Assembly (NCBI GenBank): GCA_905213265.1
Contig: CAJMHR010000038.1
Span: 1-20,188 of the forward strand
Length of the DNA stretch: 20,188 nucleotides
Source of the DNA: an uncultured Collinsella sp.
Lineage (GTDB): Bacteria > Actinomycetota > Coriobacteriia > Coriobacteriales > Coriobacteriaceae
Direction: 5' to 3'
The translations under genes and the position numbers were made by a program. Of this stretch, positions 1-6,850 are shown piece by piece. Under the pieces are notes generated by a model. The model had not been told where the DNA came from and made no database searches. It worked only from the letters and a program-made list of their open reading frames with translations. Numbering within the stretch: the stretch's first letter is position 1; every line of letters starts with the position of its first letter.

Positions 1-429
1 GCCGTGCTCGCCGTCGCCGGGCGCCTGCCGCTCGGGCCCGCTCCGCTTGCGGCCGCCTGGGCGGGCATCGTGCTGGGCAGCCTGCCCCTCTACGCACTGG
101 GGCTCGGCGTGGCCCTGCGCCTCGGCCGCAACGCCGTCATCGGCGCCGGCGCGGCGGGGGTGCTCCTCGCATTCTTCTCAGTGGGCGGACTTGCGCACGG
201 CCTCATGACCGGCGAGCTCACCGGTGCCCTAGCGACGCCCCTGAGCTGGGTGCCGCTCGCCTGGCCCGCGCGCCTGGGGTCGCTCGGGGTGGAGGCCTTC
301 ATCGACGCCGCACGCGCGGCGGGCCCTCTCCTCACGACTGCGCTCGCTGGCCTCGTGCTCGCCCTGGCAGCCGCCGCCGTCCTTCTGGCCTGGTTCTGCC
401 GCTTCGAGGACGGGAGGGCAGATGCGTAG
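1..429 (+). CDS. ABC-2 type permease, lantibiotic-immunity-like (5' truncated by window)
   Basis: The frame is open from the window edge, so the true start lies upstream; the GTG at 4 is not taken as the start. About 142 C-terminal residues are visible. They form alternating hydrophobic stretches (roughly residues 15-40, 44-65 and 108-132) typical of the last membrane helices of an ABC-2 permease, and end in a short charged tail (WFCRFEDGRADA). Tails of this form are usual in the permease subunits of lantibiotic self-immunity transporters (MutG/EpiG/SpaG group), which expel peptides from the membrane. That family call is inference from the tail, the helix spacing and the neighbours: a YxeA-like protein, a response regulator and a kinase follow directly. 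The stop overlaps the next gene's ATG by 8 bases, which indicates translational coupling. A generic ABC-2 drug or peptide permease is the main alternative. Confidence 0.6.
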   Translation, partial: AVLAVAGRLPLGPAPLAAAWAGIVLGSLPLYALGLGVALRLGRNAVIGAGAAGVLLAFFSVGGLAHGLMTGELTGALATPLSWVPLAWPARLGSLGVEAFIDAARAAGPLLTTALAGLVLALAAAAVLLAWFCRFEDGRADA

Positions 430-823
430 GAAGCCGCTCGCCGCCGTGCTCGCCCTCCTCTCCGCAGCGCTCGTCCTGGGCGGGAATGCCCTGCTCGACG
501 CCGGCTGGGGGTCGGCGCTGCGCTCAATCGCCGACCGCGCGCTGCCCAACCCTGAGATCGCCATGTGGGCGCCCGCGCCCGAGCCCGGCAGCCACGCGAG
601 CTCCTACGCCGACGCCACCGGGGCGGGGGCAAACTACGTCTACCTGGTGGACGCGGCGGACGACAGAGGCAATGTCCGAGAGCTCCAGCTCATCTTCTTC
701 GGGCGGGAGTCGGACGGCGAGGGCTGGCTCGAGATCGAGGCGCGCGGCGGCTCGGGCGTGCGCTACCGCGCGTGCGACGCGGCCCGGGCACCCGAGGCTG
801 CGCGCAGGGCTCTGGACCGCTGA
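422..823 (+). CDS. YxeA-family (DUF1093-like) exported protein
   Basis: The product has 133 aa. An N-terminal RRK plus hydrophobic stretch (about residues 1-26) reads as a signal peptide or membrane anchor, so the protein is probably extracytoplasmic. The mature part carries the YxeA-like pattern: a tyrosine-rich strand (NYVYLVDA), a charged linker, a strand ending in IFFGR, a GWLEIEARGGSGVRYRAC segment, and a C-terminal helix where alanines and arginines replace the usual IPxKA motif. YxeA proteins are small OB-fold-like exported proteins that often sit beside peptide-antibiotic ABC transporters and two-component systems; their biochemical role is not established. The gene overlaps the permease and ends 45 bases before the response regulator, so it is probably in the same operon. 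Confidence 0.6.
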   Translation: MRRKPLAAVLALLSAALVLGGNALLDAGWGSALRSIADRALPNPEIAMWAPAPEPGSHASSYADATGAGANYVYLVDAADDRGNVRELQLIFFGRESDGEGWLEIEARGGSGVRYRACDAARAPEAARRALDR

Positions 824-868
824 GCGCGGCGCTAGTACAATTCCGACGGAAGTTTCAGGAGGTCGAAC

Positions 869-1531
869 ATGGCGAGGATACTGGCAGTGGATGATGAGCG
901 GGCGATCCTCGACGCGCTCGCGCGCGTCCTCGGCCGCGACGGCCATGAGGTCGTCAAGGCAGCGGACCCGACGGCGGTCCCGGGGATGGACCTCTCGCGC
1001 TTCGACCTCGTGCTCTGCGACGTCATGATGCCGGGGCTCGACGGCTTCGAGCTCGTGCGGCAGATCCGCCCGGACTTCGACGGGCCCATCATCTTCCTGA
1101 CCGCGCGCGTGGCCGAGGAGGACGCCGTGGCCGGCTACGGCCTGGGCGCCGATGACTACGTCCGCAAGCCCTTCGGGGCCGCGGAGCTGCGCGCCAAGGT
1201 CGCGGCCCATCTACGCCGTGAGCGCCGGCCGCGCTCGCACGCCCTCTCCTTCGGGGAGGTGCGGATCGACCTCGGGGCGCGCGGCCTCTCCGTGGGCGGC
1301 GAGGCCGCGCCGCTCACGCCCACCGAGTACGCCATCTGCGAGTACCTCGCCCGCCACCCCGGGCAGGTCATGAGCCGCGCGCAGATACGCGAGGCGGTGC
1401 TCGGCTGGGAGAGCGACGCCGACGACGCGGCCATATCCATGCAGGTCAGCCGCGCCCGGAGGAAACTCTCCGAGGCCGGCGCCGATCCGATCGCGACCGT
1501 CTGGGGGATGGGGTACAAATGGCAGCTTTGA
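869..1531 (+). CDS. OmpR/PhoB-family response regulator
   Basis: The 220-aa product has two domains. The receiver (residues about 1-115) shows the acidic pocket D8/D9, the phospho-acceptor D51 in LVLCDVMMPG, T78 in FLTAR and the conserved lysine K100 in VRKPFG. A winged-helix effector (about 125-220) contains the PTEYAICEYLARHPGQVMSR recognition region and the terminal GYKW strand. It should be phosphorylated by the kinase encoded next to it and control transcription, probably of the adjacent ABC transporter. The start is supported by CAGGAGGT at 856-863, five bases before ATG. The gene overlaps the kinase gene by 13 bases. Length and motifs are those of a complete regulator. Confidence 0.95.
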   Translation: MARILAVDDERAILDALARVLGRDGHEVVKAADPTAVPGMDLSRFDLVLCDVMMPGLDGFELVRQIRPDFDGPIIFLTARVAEEDAVAGYGLGADDYVRKPFGAAELRAKVAAHLRRERRPRSHALSFGEVRIDLGARGLSVGGEAAPLTPTEYAICEYLARHPGQVMSRAQIREAVLGWESDADDAAISMQVSRARRKLSEAGADPIATVWGMGYKWQL

Positions 1532-2955
1532 GGACCGGGGCGCGAGGTCGCGGGGGCATGCCGCTCTCCTTCGTCATCGCGCGCTACTTCGCCTACGCGT
1601 TCGCGGCGGTCGCCACGGCGTGGCTCGCCTCGTTCATGGCGCTCTCCGCGGCGATCAACGCGGGCTTCGTCTACGAGGCAAGCTGGGGGCCGGCCAATGC
1701 GCGCGAGGTCGCGGAGGGCCTGGCACGCGACGGCGTCTGCGGGCAGCAGGACGTGCCGACGGCATACCGCTACCTCATCCTGAACAAGGACGGATACGTG
1801 CTGATGACAGACCTCGAGGGCACGCGGCTCGAGGACGCGACGGAAATGGCCCGTGCGGCACTCGCCGCGGATCCGGGCACAGTGGAGATCGAGGGCGGGG
1901 GCTCGGGCCTCACCTACGCCGCGTTCCCGCTCAAGGGCGGCGGGGCCTGCGCACTCGTCAGCGAGTACCTGCCGCAGTGGGTCTCGCGCGACCTCGCCGG
2001 TCTGCTTCCCAACCCGCAGAACCTCATGCTCGTCGGCGCCGCTGCGGGAAGCGCGCTCGCGCTCGCGCTCGTGGCGCGCCGCGCGAGCCGCGTGATCTCG
2101 CGCAAGATGGCGCCGCTCGCGGAGGCGGCGGGGCGCGTCGGCGCGGGGGAGCTCGACTTCGCGGTCGGCAGCACCAACGTGCGCGAGGTGAACGACGTCC
2201 TCGCCGCGATGGACGCCATGCGGACCTCCCTCGCCGAGTCGCTCGAGGCCCGCTGGGCCGCGGAGCGGGGGCAGCGCGAGCAAGTGGCGTCGCTCGCCCA
2301 CGACCTCAAGACGCCGCTCACCGTGCTGCGCGCCAACGCCGACTTCGTGGCGGAGGAGCTGGAAGACGAGAAAGACGCCGACCTCGCGGCCGCCGCGCGC
2401 GACATAGCCGGCAGTGTCGAAAGGCTCGACGGCTACGTGCGCCTGCTCATCGAGGCCTCGCGCGGGTCCGGCGGGGCGGAGAGGGCCCCCATGCGGCCAG
2501 CCGAGCTCTGCGAGCAGGTCCTCGCCGAGGCCGCCCAGATCGCCCGGGCGCGAGGCGTGACGCTCGACGCGGCCACGGGCCCCGCTGTCGCGGGCGCGCC
2601 CGAGGCCCCGCTCGACCGAACCGCCCTGGCGCGAGCCGCCGCGAACCTCGTGGTCAACGCCGCCGAGCACGCACGCTCGCGCGTGGCGGTCTCCTGCGAC
2701 GTCGCTGGTGGATACCTCGTCATCGAGGTGTCCGACGACGGACCGGGCTTCTCTCCCGCCGCCCTCGAACGCGGCTGCGAGCGCCTCTTCACAGACGACT
2801 CCTCCCGCTCCTCGCGCGACGGAGGCCGCCACTACGGGCTCGGCCTCCACGCCGCCTCCGAGGCCGCAAGCGCCCACGGGGGCTCCATCTCGCTCGCCAA
2901 TAGCCCCTCGGGCGGCGCGGTGGCCACCATCGCGGTCCCCCTGTGCGGGGCCTGA
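1519..2955 (+). CDS. Sensor histidine kinase (HAMP, HisKA, HATPase_c)
   Basis: The 478-aa membrane kinase has TM1 at about residues 17-42, an extracytoplasmic loop of about 125 residues, TM2 at about 172-190, a HAMP-like linker (about 192-245), and a HisKA helix with phospho-acceptor H261 in SLAHDLKTPL. The ATPase domain has an N-box (N376-LVVN-AAEH), a G1 box (D406-DGPG) and a G2 box (Y439-GLGLH). It should autophosphorylate and transfer phosphate to D51 of the preceding regulator. The ATG at 1519 overlaps the regulator gene. A second ATG at 1558 (MPLSFVIARYF) gives a more typical N-terminus just before TM1 and may be the real start. The long extracytoplasmic loop argues for direct sensing outside the membrane rather than the short-loop intramembrane type. 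Confidence 0.93.
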   Translation: MAALRTGARGRGGMPLSFVIARYFAYAFAAVATAWLASFMALSAAINAGFVYEASWGPANAREVAEGLARDGVCGQQDVPTAYRYLILNKDGYVLMTDLEGTRLEDATEMARAALAADPGTVEIEGGGSGLTYAAFPLKGGGACALVSEYLPQWVSRDLAGLLPNPQNLMLVGAAAGSALALALVARRASRVISRKMAPLAEAAGRVGAGELDFAVGSTNVREVNDVLAAMDAMRTSLAESLEARWAAERGQREQVASLAHDLKTPLTVLRANADFVAEELEDEKDADLAAAARDIAGSVERLDGYVRLLIEASRGSGGAERAPMRPAELCEQVLAEAAQIARARGVTLDAATGPAVAGAPEAPLDRTALARAAANLVVNAAEHARSRVAVSCDVAGGYLVIEVSDDGPGFSPAALERGCERLFTDDSSRSSRDGGRHYGLGLHAASEAASAHGGSISLANSPSGGAVATIAVPLCGA

Positions 2956-3034
2956 CGACTCAGGCCCTCGCACCGGCGTGGCTCGCAACCAAACGCTTCC
3001 CGAATAATAATGCCCGTTGCGGGGATCGCCCTGG

Positions 3035-3259
3035 CTAGTCGCCGCCCATGTGCATGAGCATGTCGGCGATGCGAGTCGCCATCTCGTCCACAGCTGGACG
3101 GATGTTGGCGACCCAGGACGCAAGGCCGGCCTGATCGGATGCCTCCGCCTCAAGCACGTCGCAAATGACGGCGGCGACCGCCCCGGGATCCGCCCGCGGC
3201 CGGGCACGCGAGGGAGCCTCGAGACGAAAGGAGCTCGAGGACGACCATGACCAAGAGCA
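3035..3259 (-). pseudogene. 3' remnant of an unidentified gene
   Basis: On the - strand this frame is open from a stop beyond 3259 to a TAG at 3035-3037. The last ~50 codons (ending ADMLMHMGGD) have the strong G/C third-position bias and amphipathic helix pattern of a real protein C-terminus. No ATG, TTG or plausible ribosome binding site opens the frame, and the only internal start (a GTG) would give about 40 residues. The upstream part of the frame becomes low-complexity serine/arginine. It looks like a decapitated gene; the product is not recognised. It overlaps the opposite-strand remnant at 3247-3417, so the two cannot both be intact genes. Confidence 0.35.
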
Positions 3260-3417
3260 CTAGCAGGAGCCAGGTGAGGCTCATCGCATCGACCAACGCG
3301 ATGTTCGGCGCCGGCGAGGCGCGCGCGATGCCGCGCATCAGCCGCAACGCCATGTACCGGCTCGCCCCCTTGCACTCACCGCCAGCACATGATATAAGGT
3401 TATTGGTGGCTCATTAA
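3247..3417 (+). pseudogene. 5' remnant of an unidentified gene (56-aa ORF)
   Basis: An ATG at 3247 follows AAAGGAG at 3227-3233. Of the first ~43 codons nearly all end in G or C, a strong coding signature (protein begins MTKSTSRSQVRLIASTNA). After about 3372 the sequence turns AT-rich and the frame stops at TAA 3415-3417, as if the gene had been cut and new DNA joined. The putative ribosome binding site sits in the loop of a 7-bp inverted repeat (CCTCGAG 3217-3223, CTCGAGG 3234-3240). The protein family is not recognised. It could instead be a genuine small ORF. Confidence 0.35.
3370..3398 (+). promoter_or_regulatory. Putative sigma70-type promoter for the DUF3800 gene
   Basis: TTGCAC (3370-3375), a 17-base spacer and TATAAG (3393-3398) match -35/-10 spacing. 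This lies in the first AT-rich stretch after the gene remnants. Initiation would fall near 3405, leaving a leader of about 77 bases that contains the hairpin at 3431-3449. Confidence 0.5.
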
Positions 3418-3430
3418 GCTACCTCCAAGT

Positions 3431-3458
3431 GCCGGGGGAGTCCCCCGGCTATTTTTTT
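3431..3458 (+). terminator. Intrinsic terminator or attenuator in the leader of the DUF3800 gene
   Basis: GCCGGGGG (3431-3438), loop AGT and CCCCCGGC (3442-3449) form a perfect 8-bp GC stem followed by TATTTTTTT. Only 12 bases separate the T-run from the AGGAG ribosome binding site at 3471-3475, too few for another promoter. Either the hairpin ends upstream transcription and an unseen promoter overlaps it, or it attenuates the DUF3800 transcript. Confidence 0.75.
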
Positions 3459-3481
3459 ATCCATTCCATTAGGAGTCCCCA

Positions 3482-4156
3482 TTGGCCAAGGAGCTCAGCA
3501 TCTTCGTCGACGAGAGCGGCGACCGCGGCGGCAAGGCTCGCTACTACCTGCTCACACTCGTCTTTCACGACCAGGCGGACAGCATCGCCGAGGCGGTCAC
3601 GGGCTATGAGGCCAAGCTTGCCAGGGCCGATCTCCCTAACATTCCGTTTCACTCTGAGCCTCTCATGAACGGGCACAAGGATTATGAGTTTCTTAACATC
3701 GAGCAGCGCAAGGTGATGCTCGCCTACTTCTCCTCGTTCGTCCGCAAACTTCCCATTTCCTATATCACGTTCGTCTACCGCCGCAGCCAGTTCGAAGACC
3801 CGGCAAGGCTAATGGAGCGCATGGGGCGCGACATCTCCTCCGCCATGATTGAACACCTGGGCTTCTTCCAGTCCTTCGACGATGTGAAGGTCTATTACGA
3901 CAACGGTCAGGACATCGTCAAGCAAGCGCTCGACCGCTCAGTGGACAAGGTCCTCTCAAAAGGAGTCGTTCGACGCCGCAAGACCTCGATGACCGACTAC
4001 CGCCTCGAGCAAGTGGTGGATTACCTCTGCACCATCGAACTCGCCTTGGTCAAGTACCAGGCCAAGGAGGACGGTGAGACGTACAACAAGTTCTTCGGAG
4101 GTATAGGCTCTTTCAAGAGGAACTGGCTCAAGCAAGCCCACAGTAAGCGGATATAG
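3482..4156 (+). CDS. DUF3800 domain protein (RNase H-like fold)
   Basis: The 224-aa protein starts at TTG with AGGAG six bases upstream. It opens with the family hallmark, a first beta strand ending in DESGD (D10, E11), followed by YYLLTLVF. Next come a histidine in FHSEPLMNG, helical segments, a strand with YYDNGQ, and a C-terminal helix TDYRLEQVVDYLCTIELA containing a second conserved acidic position. DUF3800 proteins are thought to adopt an RNase H-like nuclease fold with these acidic residues at the active site; their role is unknown, but they recur on mobile elements and in defence-rich islands. The gene stands alone on the + strand, convergent with the HEPN-like gene. A promoter and attenuator-like hairpin precede it. 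It appears full-length. Confidence 0.85.
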   Translation: MAKELSIFVDESGDRGGKARYYLLTLVFHDQADSIAEAVTGYEAKLARADLPNIPFHSEPLMNGHKDYEFLNIEQRKVMLAYFSSFVRKLPISYITFVYRRSQFEDPARLMERMGRDISSAMIEHLGFFQSFDDVKVYYDNGQDIVKQALDRSVDKVLSKGVVRRRKTSMTDYRLEQVVDYLCTIELALVKYQAKEDGETYNKFFGGIGSFKRNWLKQAHSKRI

Positions 4157-4183
4157 CTGGTCTCGCGGTTTCGCAAGGAACGG

Positions 4184-4285
4184 TCAGCTCTCCTCTGGCG
4201 AGGAACTCCGGGCGACGTGCTTCAAGCAGCGATAGCGAAACGCAAGCAACGGCGTCGCGGGCGCCTCGTGCGCCATAGTGTCCAT
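4184..4285 (-). CDS. Possible 33-aa small ORF
   Basis: On the - strand an ATG at 4285-4283 follows AGGAG by about eight bases. The frame gives 33 residues, beginning MDTMAHEAPATPLLAFRYRC and ending in SSSPEES. It lies in the 243-base gap between the DUF3800 and HEPN-like genes and could be translated from read-through of the - strand operon. There is no homology call; the ribosome binding site is the only support. Confidence 0.25.
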   Translation of the reverse strand: MDTMAHEAPATPLLAFRYRCLKHVARSSSPEES

Positions 4286-4399
4286 GTGGTCATCTCCTAT
4301 CGTCTCAGCGTGGTAGCTGAAGATTCTAGGCGCTGGCCACACCCCTTTTCCGGGGCGCCAACACCAACGTTTAGCACACAAGGAGTTTGACGAGATGGC

Positions 4400-4984
4400 T
4401 CAGCGAGTATTGAATCTATCCGCCCATGCAGCCACGTCGAATAACTCCAGATTGGGGTAACTGACCGTTTCGCCCGTTTCTTTAAGACAGGCCTCCGCGG
4501 CGTTGCACAGCGAGCTCGCGAGCGACGCCGCATCAACGCGGAACGTCACGCTCTTAGTCGCACGCATCCCGCTCTTGGGCGACGACCAGGAAGAGCAGAG
4601 GGCGTTGCACCCGTGGAGGACAAGCTCGAACTTGTAGTCGTAGTCGAAGCTCTCGTCTTTCTCGGGAGCATCGACCGACACATCGTAGTCACCTGAATGC
4701 AACAGGGAGCACCGGAGCTTCCAGCACATCTTCCCATTAAAGATTTGACCTGGAATCGTTTCACCTTCGTTCGAGGGGTCTCCCGAAAACAGGAAGTCGT
4801 TTGCCGCCCAGTCATCAAACCACTTCACATACTGCCGCCCCGCCGCTCTCTTCCCGTTATGAAGGACGAGATTGGGATAAAGAAGCTGCCCCATGGCGTC
4901 GGGAATGGTAAGGGAAGACATAAGGGCTGGGATAAGGCAGTCTTTCTCAACCGCATTTCTAATCGATTCGACGAGTAGCTTCAT
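4400..4984 (-). CDS. Small protein with HEPN-like R-x4-H motif, unknown function
   Basis: The 194-aa protein has no recognised family by name. The most telling feature is WKLRCSLLHSGD, in which R91 and H96 form the R-x4-H motif characteristic of HEPN-fold RNases, placed at the start of a helix as in that superfamily. An N-terminal helical region (about 1-60) and a mixed C-terminal half (about 100-194, with FDYDYKFELVLHG and a helix rich in alanine and serine) flank it. If HEPN-like, it would cleave RNA; this is inference from one motif. The ATG has GAGG seven bases upstream. It lies 28 bases downstream of the DUF4365 gene and is almost certainly co-transcribed with it. Its codon use is less GC-rich than the backbone genes, suggesting acquisition by transfer. 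Confidence 0.6.
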   Translation of the reverse strand: MKLLVESIRNAVEKDCLIPALMSSLTIPDAMGQLLYPNLVLHNGKRAAGRQYVKWFDDWAANDFLFSGDPSNEGETIPGQIFNGKMCWKLRCSLLHSGDYDVSVDAPEKDESFDYDYKFELVLHGCNALCSSWSSPKSGMRATKSVTFRVDAASLASSLCNAAEACLKETGETVSYPNLELFDVAAWADRFNTR

Positions 4985-5012
4985 TTCGATGCCTCAAAAA
5001 GTCTATGCGGTC

Positions 5013-6761
5013 TTATGCGAAGAAACGGCCGATCGGCCATGAGCCGAGCGTCGTTCGTGCTTCTTCGTCAAGTGACGCTCTGAGCGCAGAGGCCATGTCC
5101 GAGTCTCCGCGCAAGGCTGCTGCGTATGCTTTCGACAGCGCACTATCTGAATTCAGCTGGATTGCCATTAACTCAGATTTCTCCTCGCTAGTAAGATCTC
5201 GCTTTCGAGCGGCAATTTGATATCGATTTATCAGGGTTGCCTCTCGATCCGCAAAAGCTTCCAGGGCGTCTACGGTCATCTCGCAGCATTTCAGCAACTC
5301 TTCCTTACAGCACGCATCTTGATCGTAGGCTGATAGCATTTCAAGCATCTTGTCGTTGACGTAGGCAGAGCTAACTTCGGTGACTGGATACTGCTTCAAC
5401 GTAGCGGCAAACACCTCGGCATCGATATTGGCAAGCCTCATATAGTCCTGCATCGTTTGGACGAACAGAGGCGCGACGACTACGGAGGCATCCCCCTCGC
5501 CCCGGAAGAACACCGAGACCGTCAGGTCATCCAGTCGAAGCCCATCGACCATTCGGTACATATCATCAGATACTTGGTAAAACACGAGCTTAATCGGATG
5601 GTTCCCCAGATTGATATATCCGAATCCGTTTTGCCGATCCTTGTAGTGGAGGGGTGCGTTCTCAACCAATCCCTTGTAAATTGTCTCGATGTTTCTTAAA
5701 TCCTGAGTGGTCAACGCACTGATGTCGAGCTCTGGCTTGTAATGAAGAGCGTCGACAACCCGCTTGATAATCTCCAGCGACTGCAATCGACTCTCAAGGG
5801 CGTCGAGGTCGCCTCCGCTCAACTTGAACCCGCGAGCAAAGCCGCTTCCGTCTATGGAAAGCGTACCGGTTTGCATCAATGCGCGCATGAGGGCCAACTC
5901 TTCCATGCGCTCGACAAGAGTTCCGGTCTCGCTGAGGGTGATTGTGTTGGTGGAGAGGCATATGTCGAAACCCCTGAAGAAAACTTGCTCGCCATTCTCA
6001 TTTTCTCCGGCCATGACCACCGCATTTAGGGAAACATCACCAGAGCTGACGTCATGCCGAGACCCAATAACGACGCCAACTATGTTTTCAAGCTTATTCA
6101 AGGGATACAGCTCTCCCCAGGGGCTCTTCCCGTAGATATACAGCCCGTTCCTGTATGGAGCCAAGCTTGTGGGCGACTCGCCCTCGAGCAGCTCGATTCC
6201 AAACTCGCACTCATCAAAGCAAAGGCCGGCGTCCTTAAATTCCTCGATTGTCTTGGGGGCGATGCCAGCGACTGCTCGCTGCTTTGCTCTGTCCTTGACC
6301 GCCCTTCTGACAAGCCGCGTCAATTCCGCCGCATCTGATGGAAGCCGGTCGAAACGCAAAGAGATGCGCTCTTGTTGCTCCGGAATATCGGCCAGAATCT
6401 TCTTTAGGTCATAGGGAAGCAAAAGTCTGTAGAAAACCTCCGCTGAACGAGCCTCGTTCCCACAGTAGACGTAAAAATAGATGCAGCCTCCAACAATGTT
6501 GAGATAGTGCTTGAGGTCTGAAACTCGAACTTGCCGCTTAGGTCGGTCCGATTTTCTTTTCGAAGTGGTCCCCTTGACCTGAAGCGGCAACTGGCCTTCA
6601 ACGGTCTCAATCGTGAAGGAAGAAGACGAGTAGACTTGCAGGTGCCCGTCGGTGCATTCGGTCTTGTCGTTCTCATCTATATACGCATAGACGCAAGCGA
6701 CGTCGCCGAAAGCCTGCTTGACAGCATTGACCGCGTTCTGTTCGATTTTGCGATTGTCCAA
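5013..6761 (-). CDS. DUF4365 nuclease-like domain protein (582 aa)
   Basis: The start is TTG (6761-6759) with AAGGAG four bases upstream. The N-terminal ~150 residues match the DUF4365 pattern: an EQNAVNAVKQAF helix, then ENDKTECTDGHLQVY with D38, a strand ending LPLQVKGT (Q61-V-K63), and DLKHYLNIVGGCIYFYVYCG. D...QxK is a PD-(D/E)xK-type nuclease core in which the glutamate is replaced by glutamine, as in Mrr-like enzymes. The remaining ~430 residues are mixed alpha/beta (about 200-420) and then largely helical (about 440-570); this part is not recognised and may be the sensing or target-binding half. The gene sits between an AAA_14 ATPase gene and the HEPN-like gene on the same strand, which suggests a multigene module. 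DUF4365 genes are found in defence islands; no function is proven. Confidence 0.8.
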   Translation of the reverse strand: MDNRKIEQNAVNAVKQAFGDVACVYAYIDENDKTECTDGHLQVYSSSSFTIETVEGQLPLQVKGTTSKRKSDRPKRQVRVSDLKHYLNIVGGCIYFYVYCGNEARSAEVFYRLLLPYDLKKILADIPEQQERISLRFDRLPSDAAELTRLVRRAVKDRAKQRAVAGIAPKTIEEFKDAGLCFDECEFGIELLEGESPTSLAPYRNGLYIYGKSPWGELYPLNKLENIVGVVIGSRHDVSSGDVSLNAVVMAGENENGEQVFFRGFDICLSTNTITLSETGTLVERMEELALMRALMQTGTLSIDGSGFARGFKLSGGDLDALESRLQSLEIIKRVVDALHYKPELDISALTTQDLRNIETIYKGLVENAPLHYKDRQNGFGYINLGNHPIKLVFYQVSDDMYRMVDGLRLDDLTVSVFFRGEGDASVVVAPLFVQTMQDYMRLANIDAEVFAATLKQYPVTEVSSAYVNDKMLEMLSAYDQDACCKEELLKCCEMTVDALEAFADREATLINRYQIAARKRDLTSEEKSELMAIQLNSDSALSKAYAAALRGDSDMASALRASLDEEARTTLGSWPIGRFFA

Positions 6762-6850
6762 GCTTCTCCTTACTGTTTTAGATCGTCAGCAAACCGATGT
6801 CAGGCATGTTTCTCACTTGACCTAACTGCCTCGCGATGAATCGCATGGCC

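Noticed and set aside
3150..3353. A - strand ORF with a hydrophobic run (TWLLLVLLVMVVLELL) that could be a small membrane protein
   Set aside because: It has no ribosome binding site, an arginine-rich tail, and lies antisense to the GC3-biased frame at 3247-3417; more likely a shadow.
1156..3375. A 739-codon open frame on the - strand across the response regulator and kinase
   Set aside because: It is antisense to two certain genes in very GC-rich DNA, where antisense frames stay open by chance; its product is Arg/Gly/Ala-rich with no motif.
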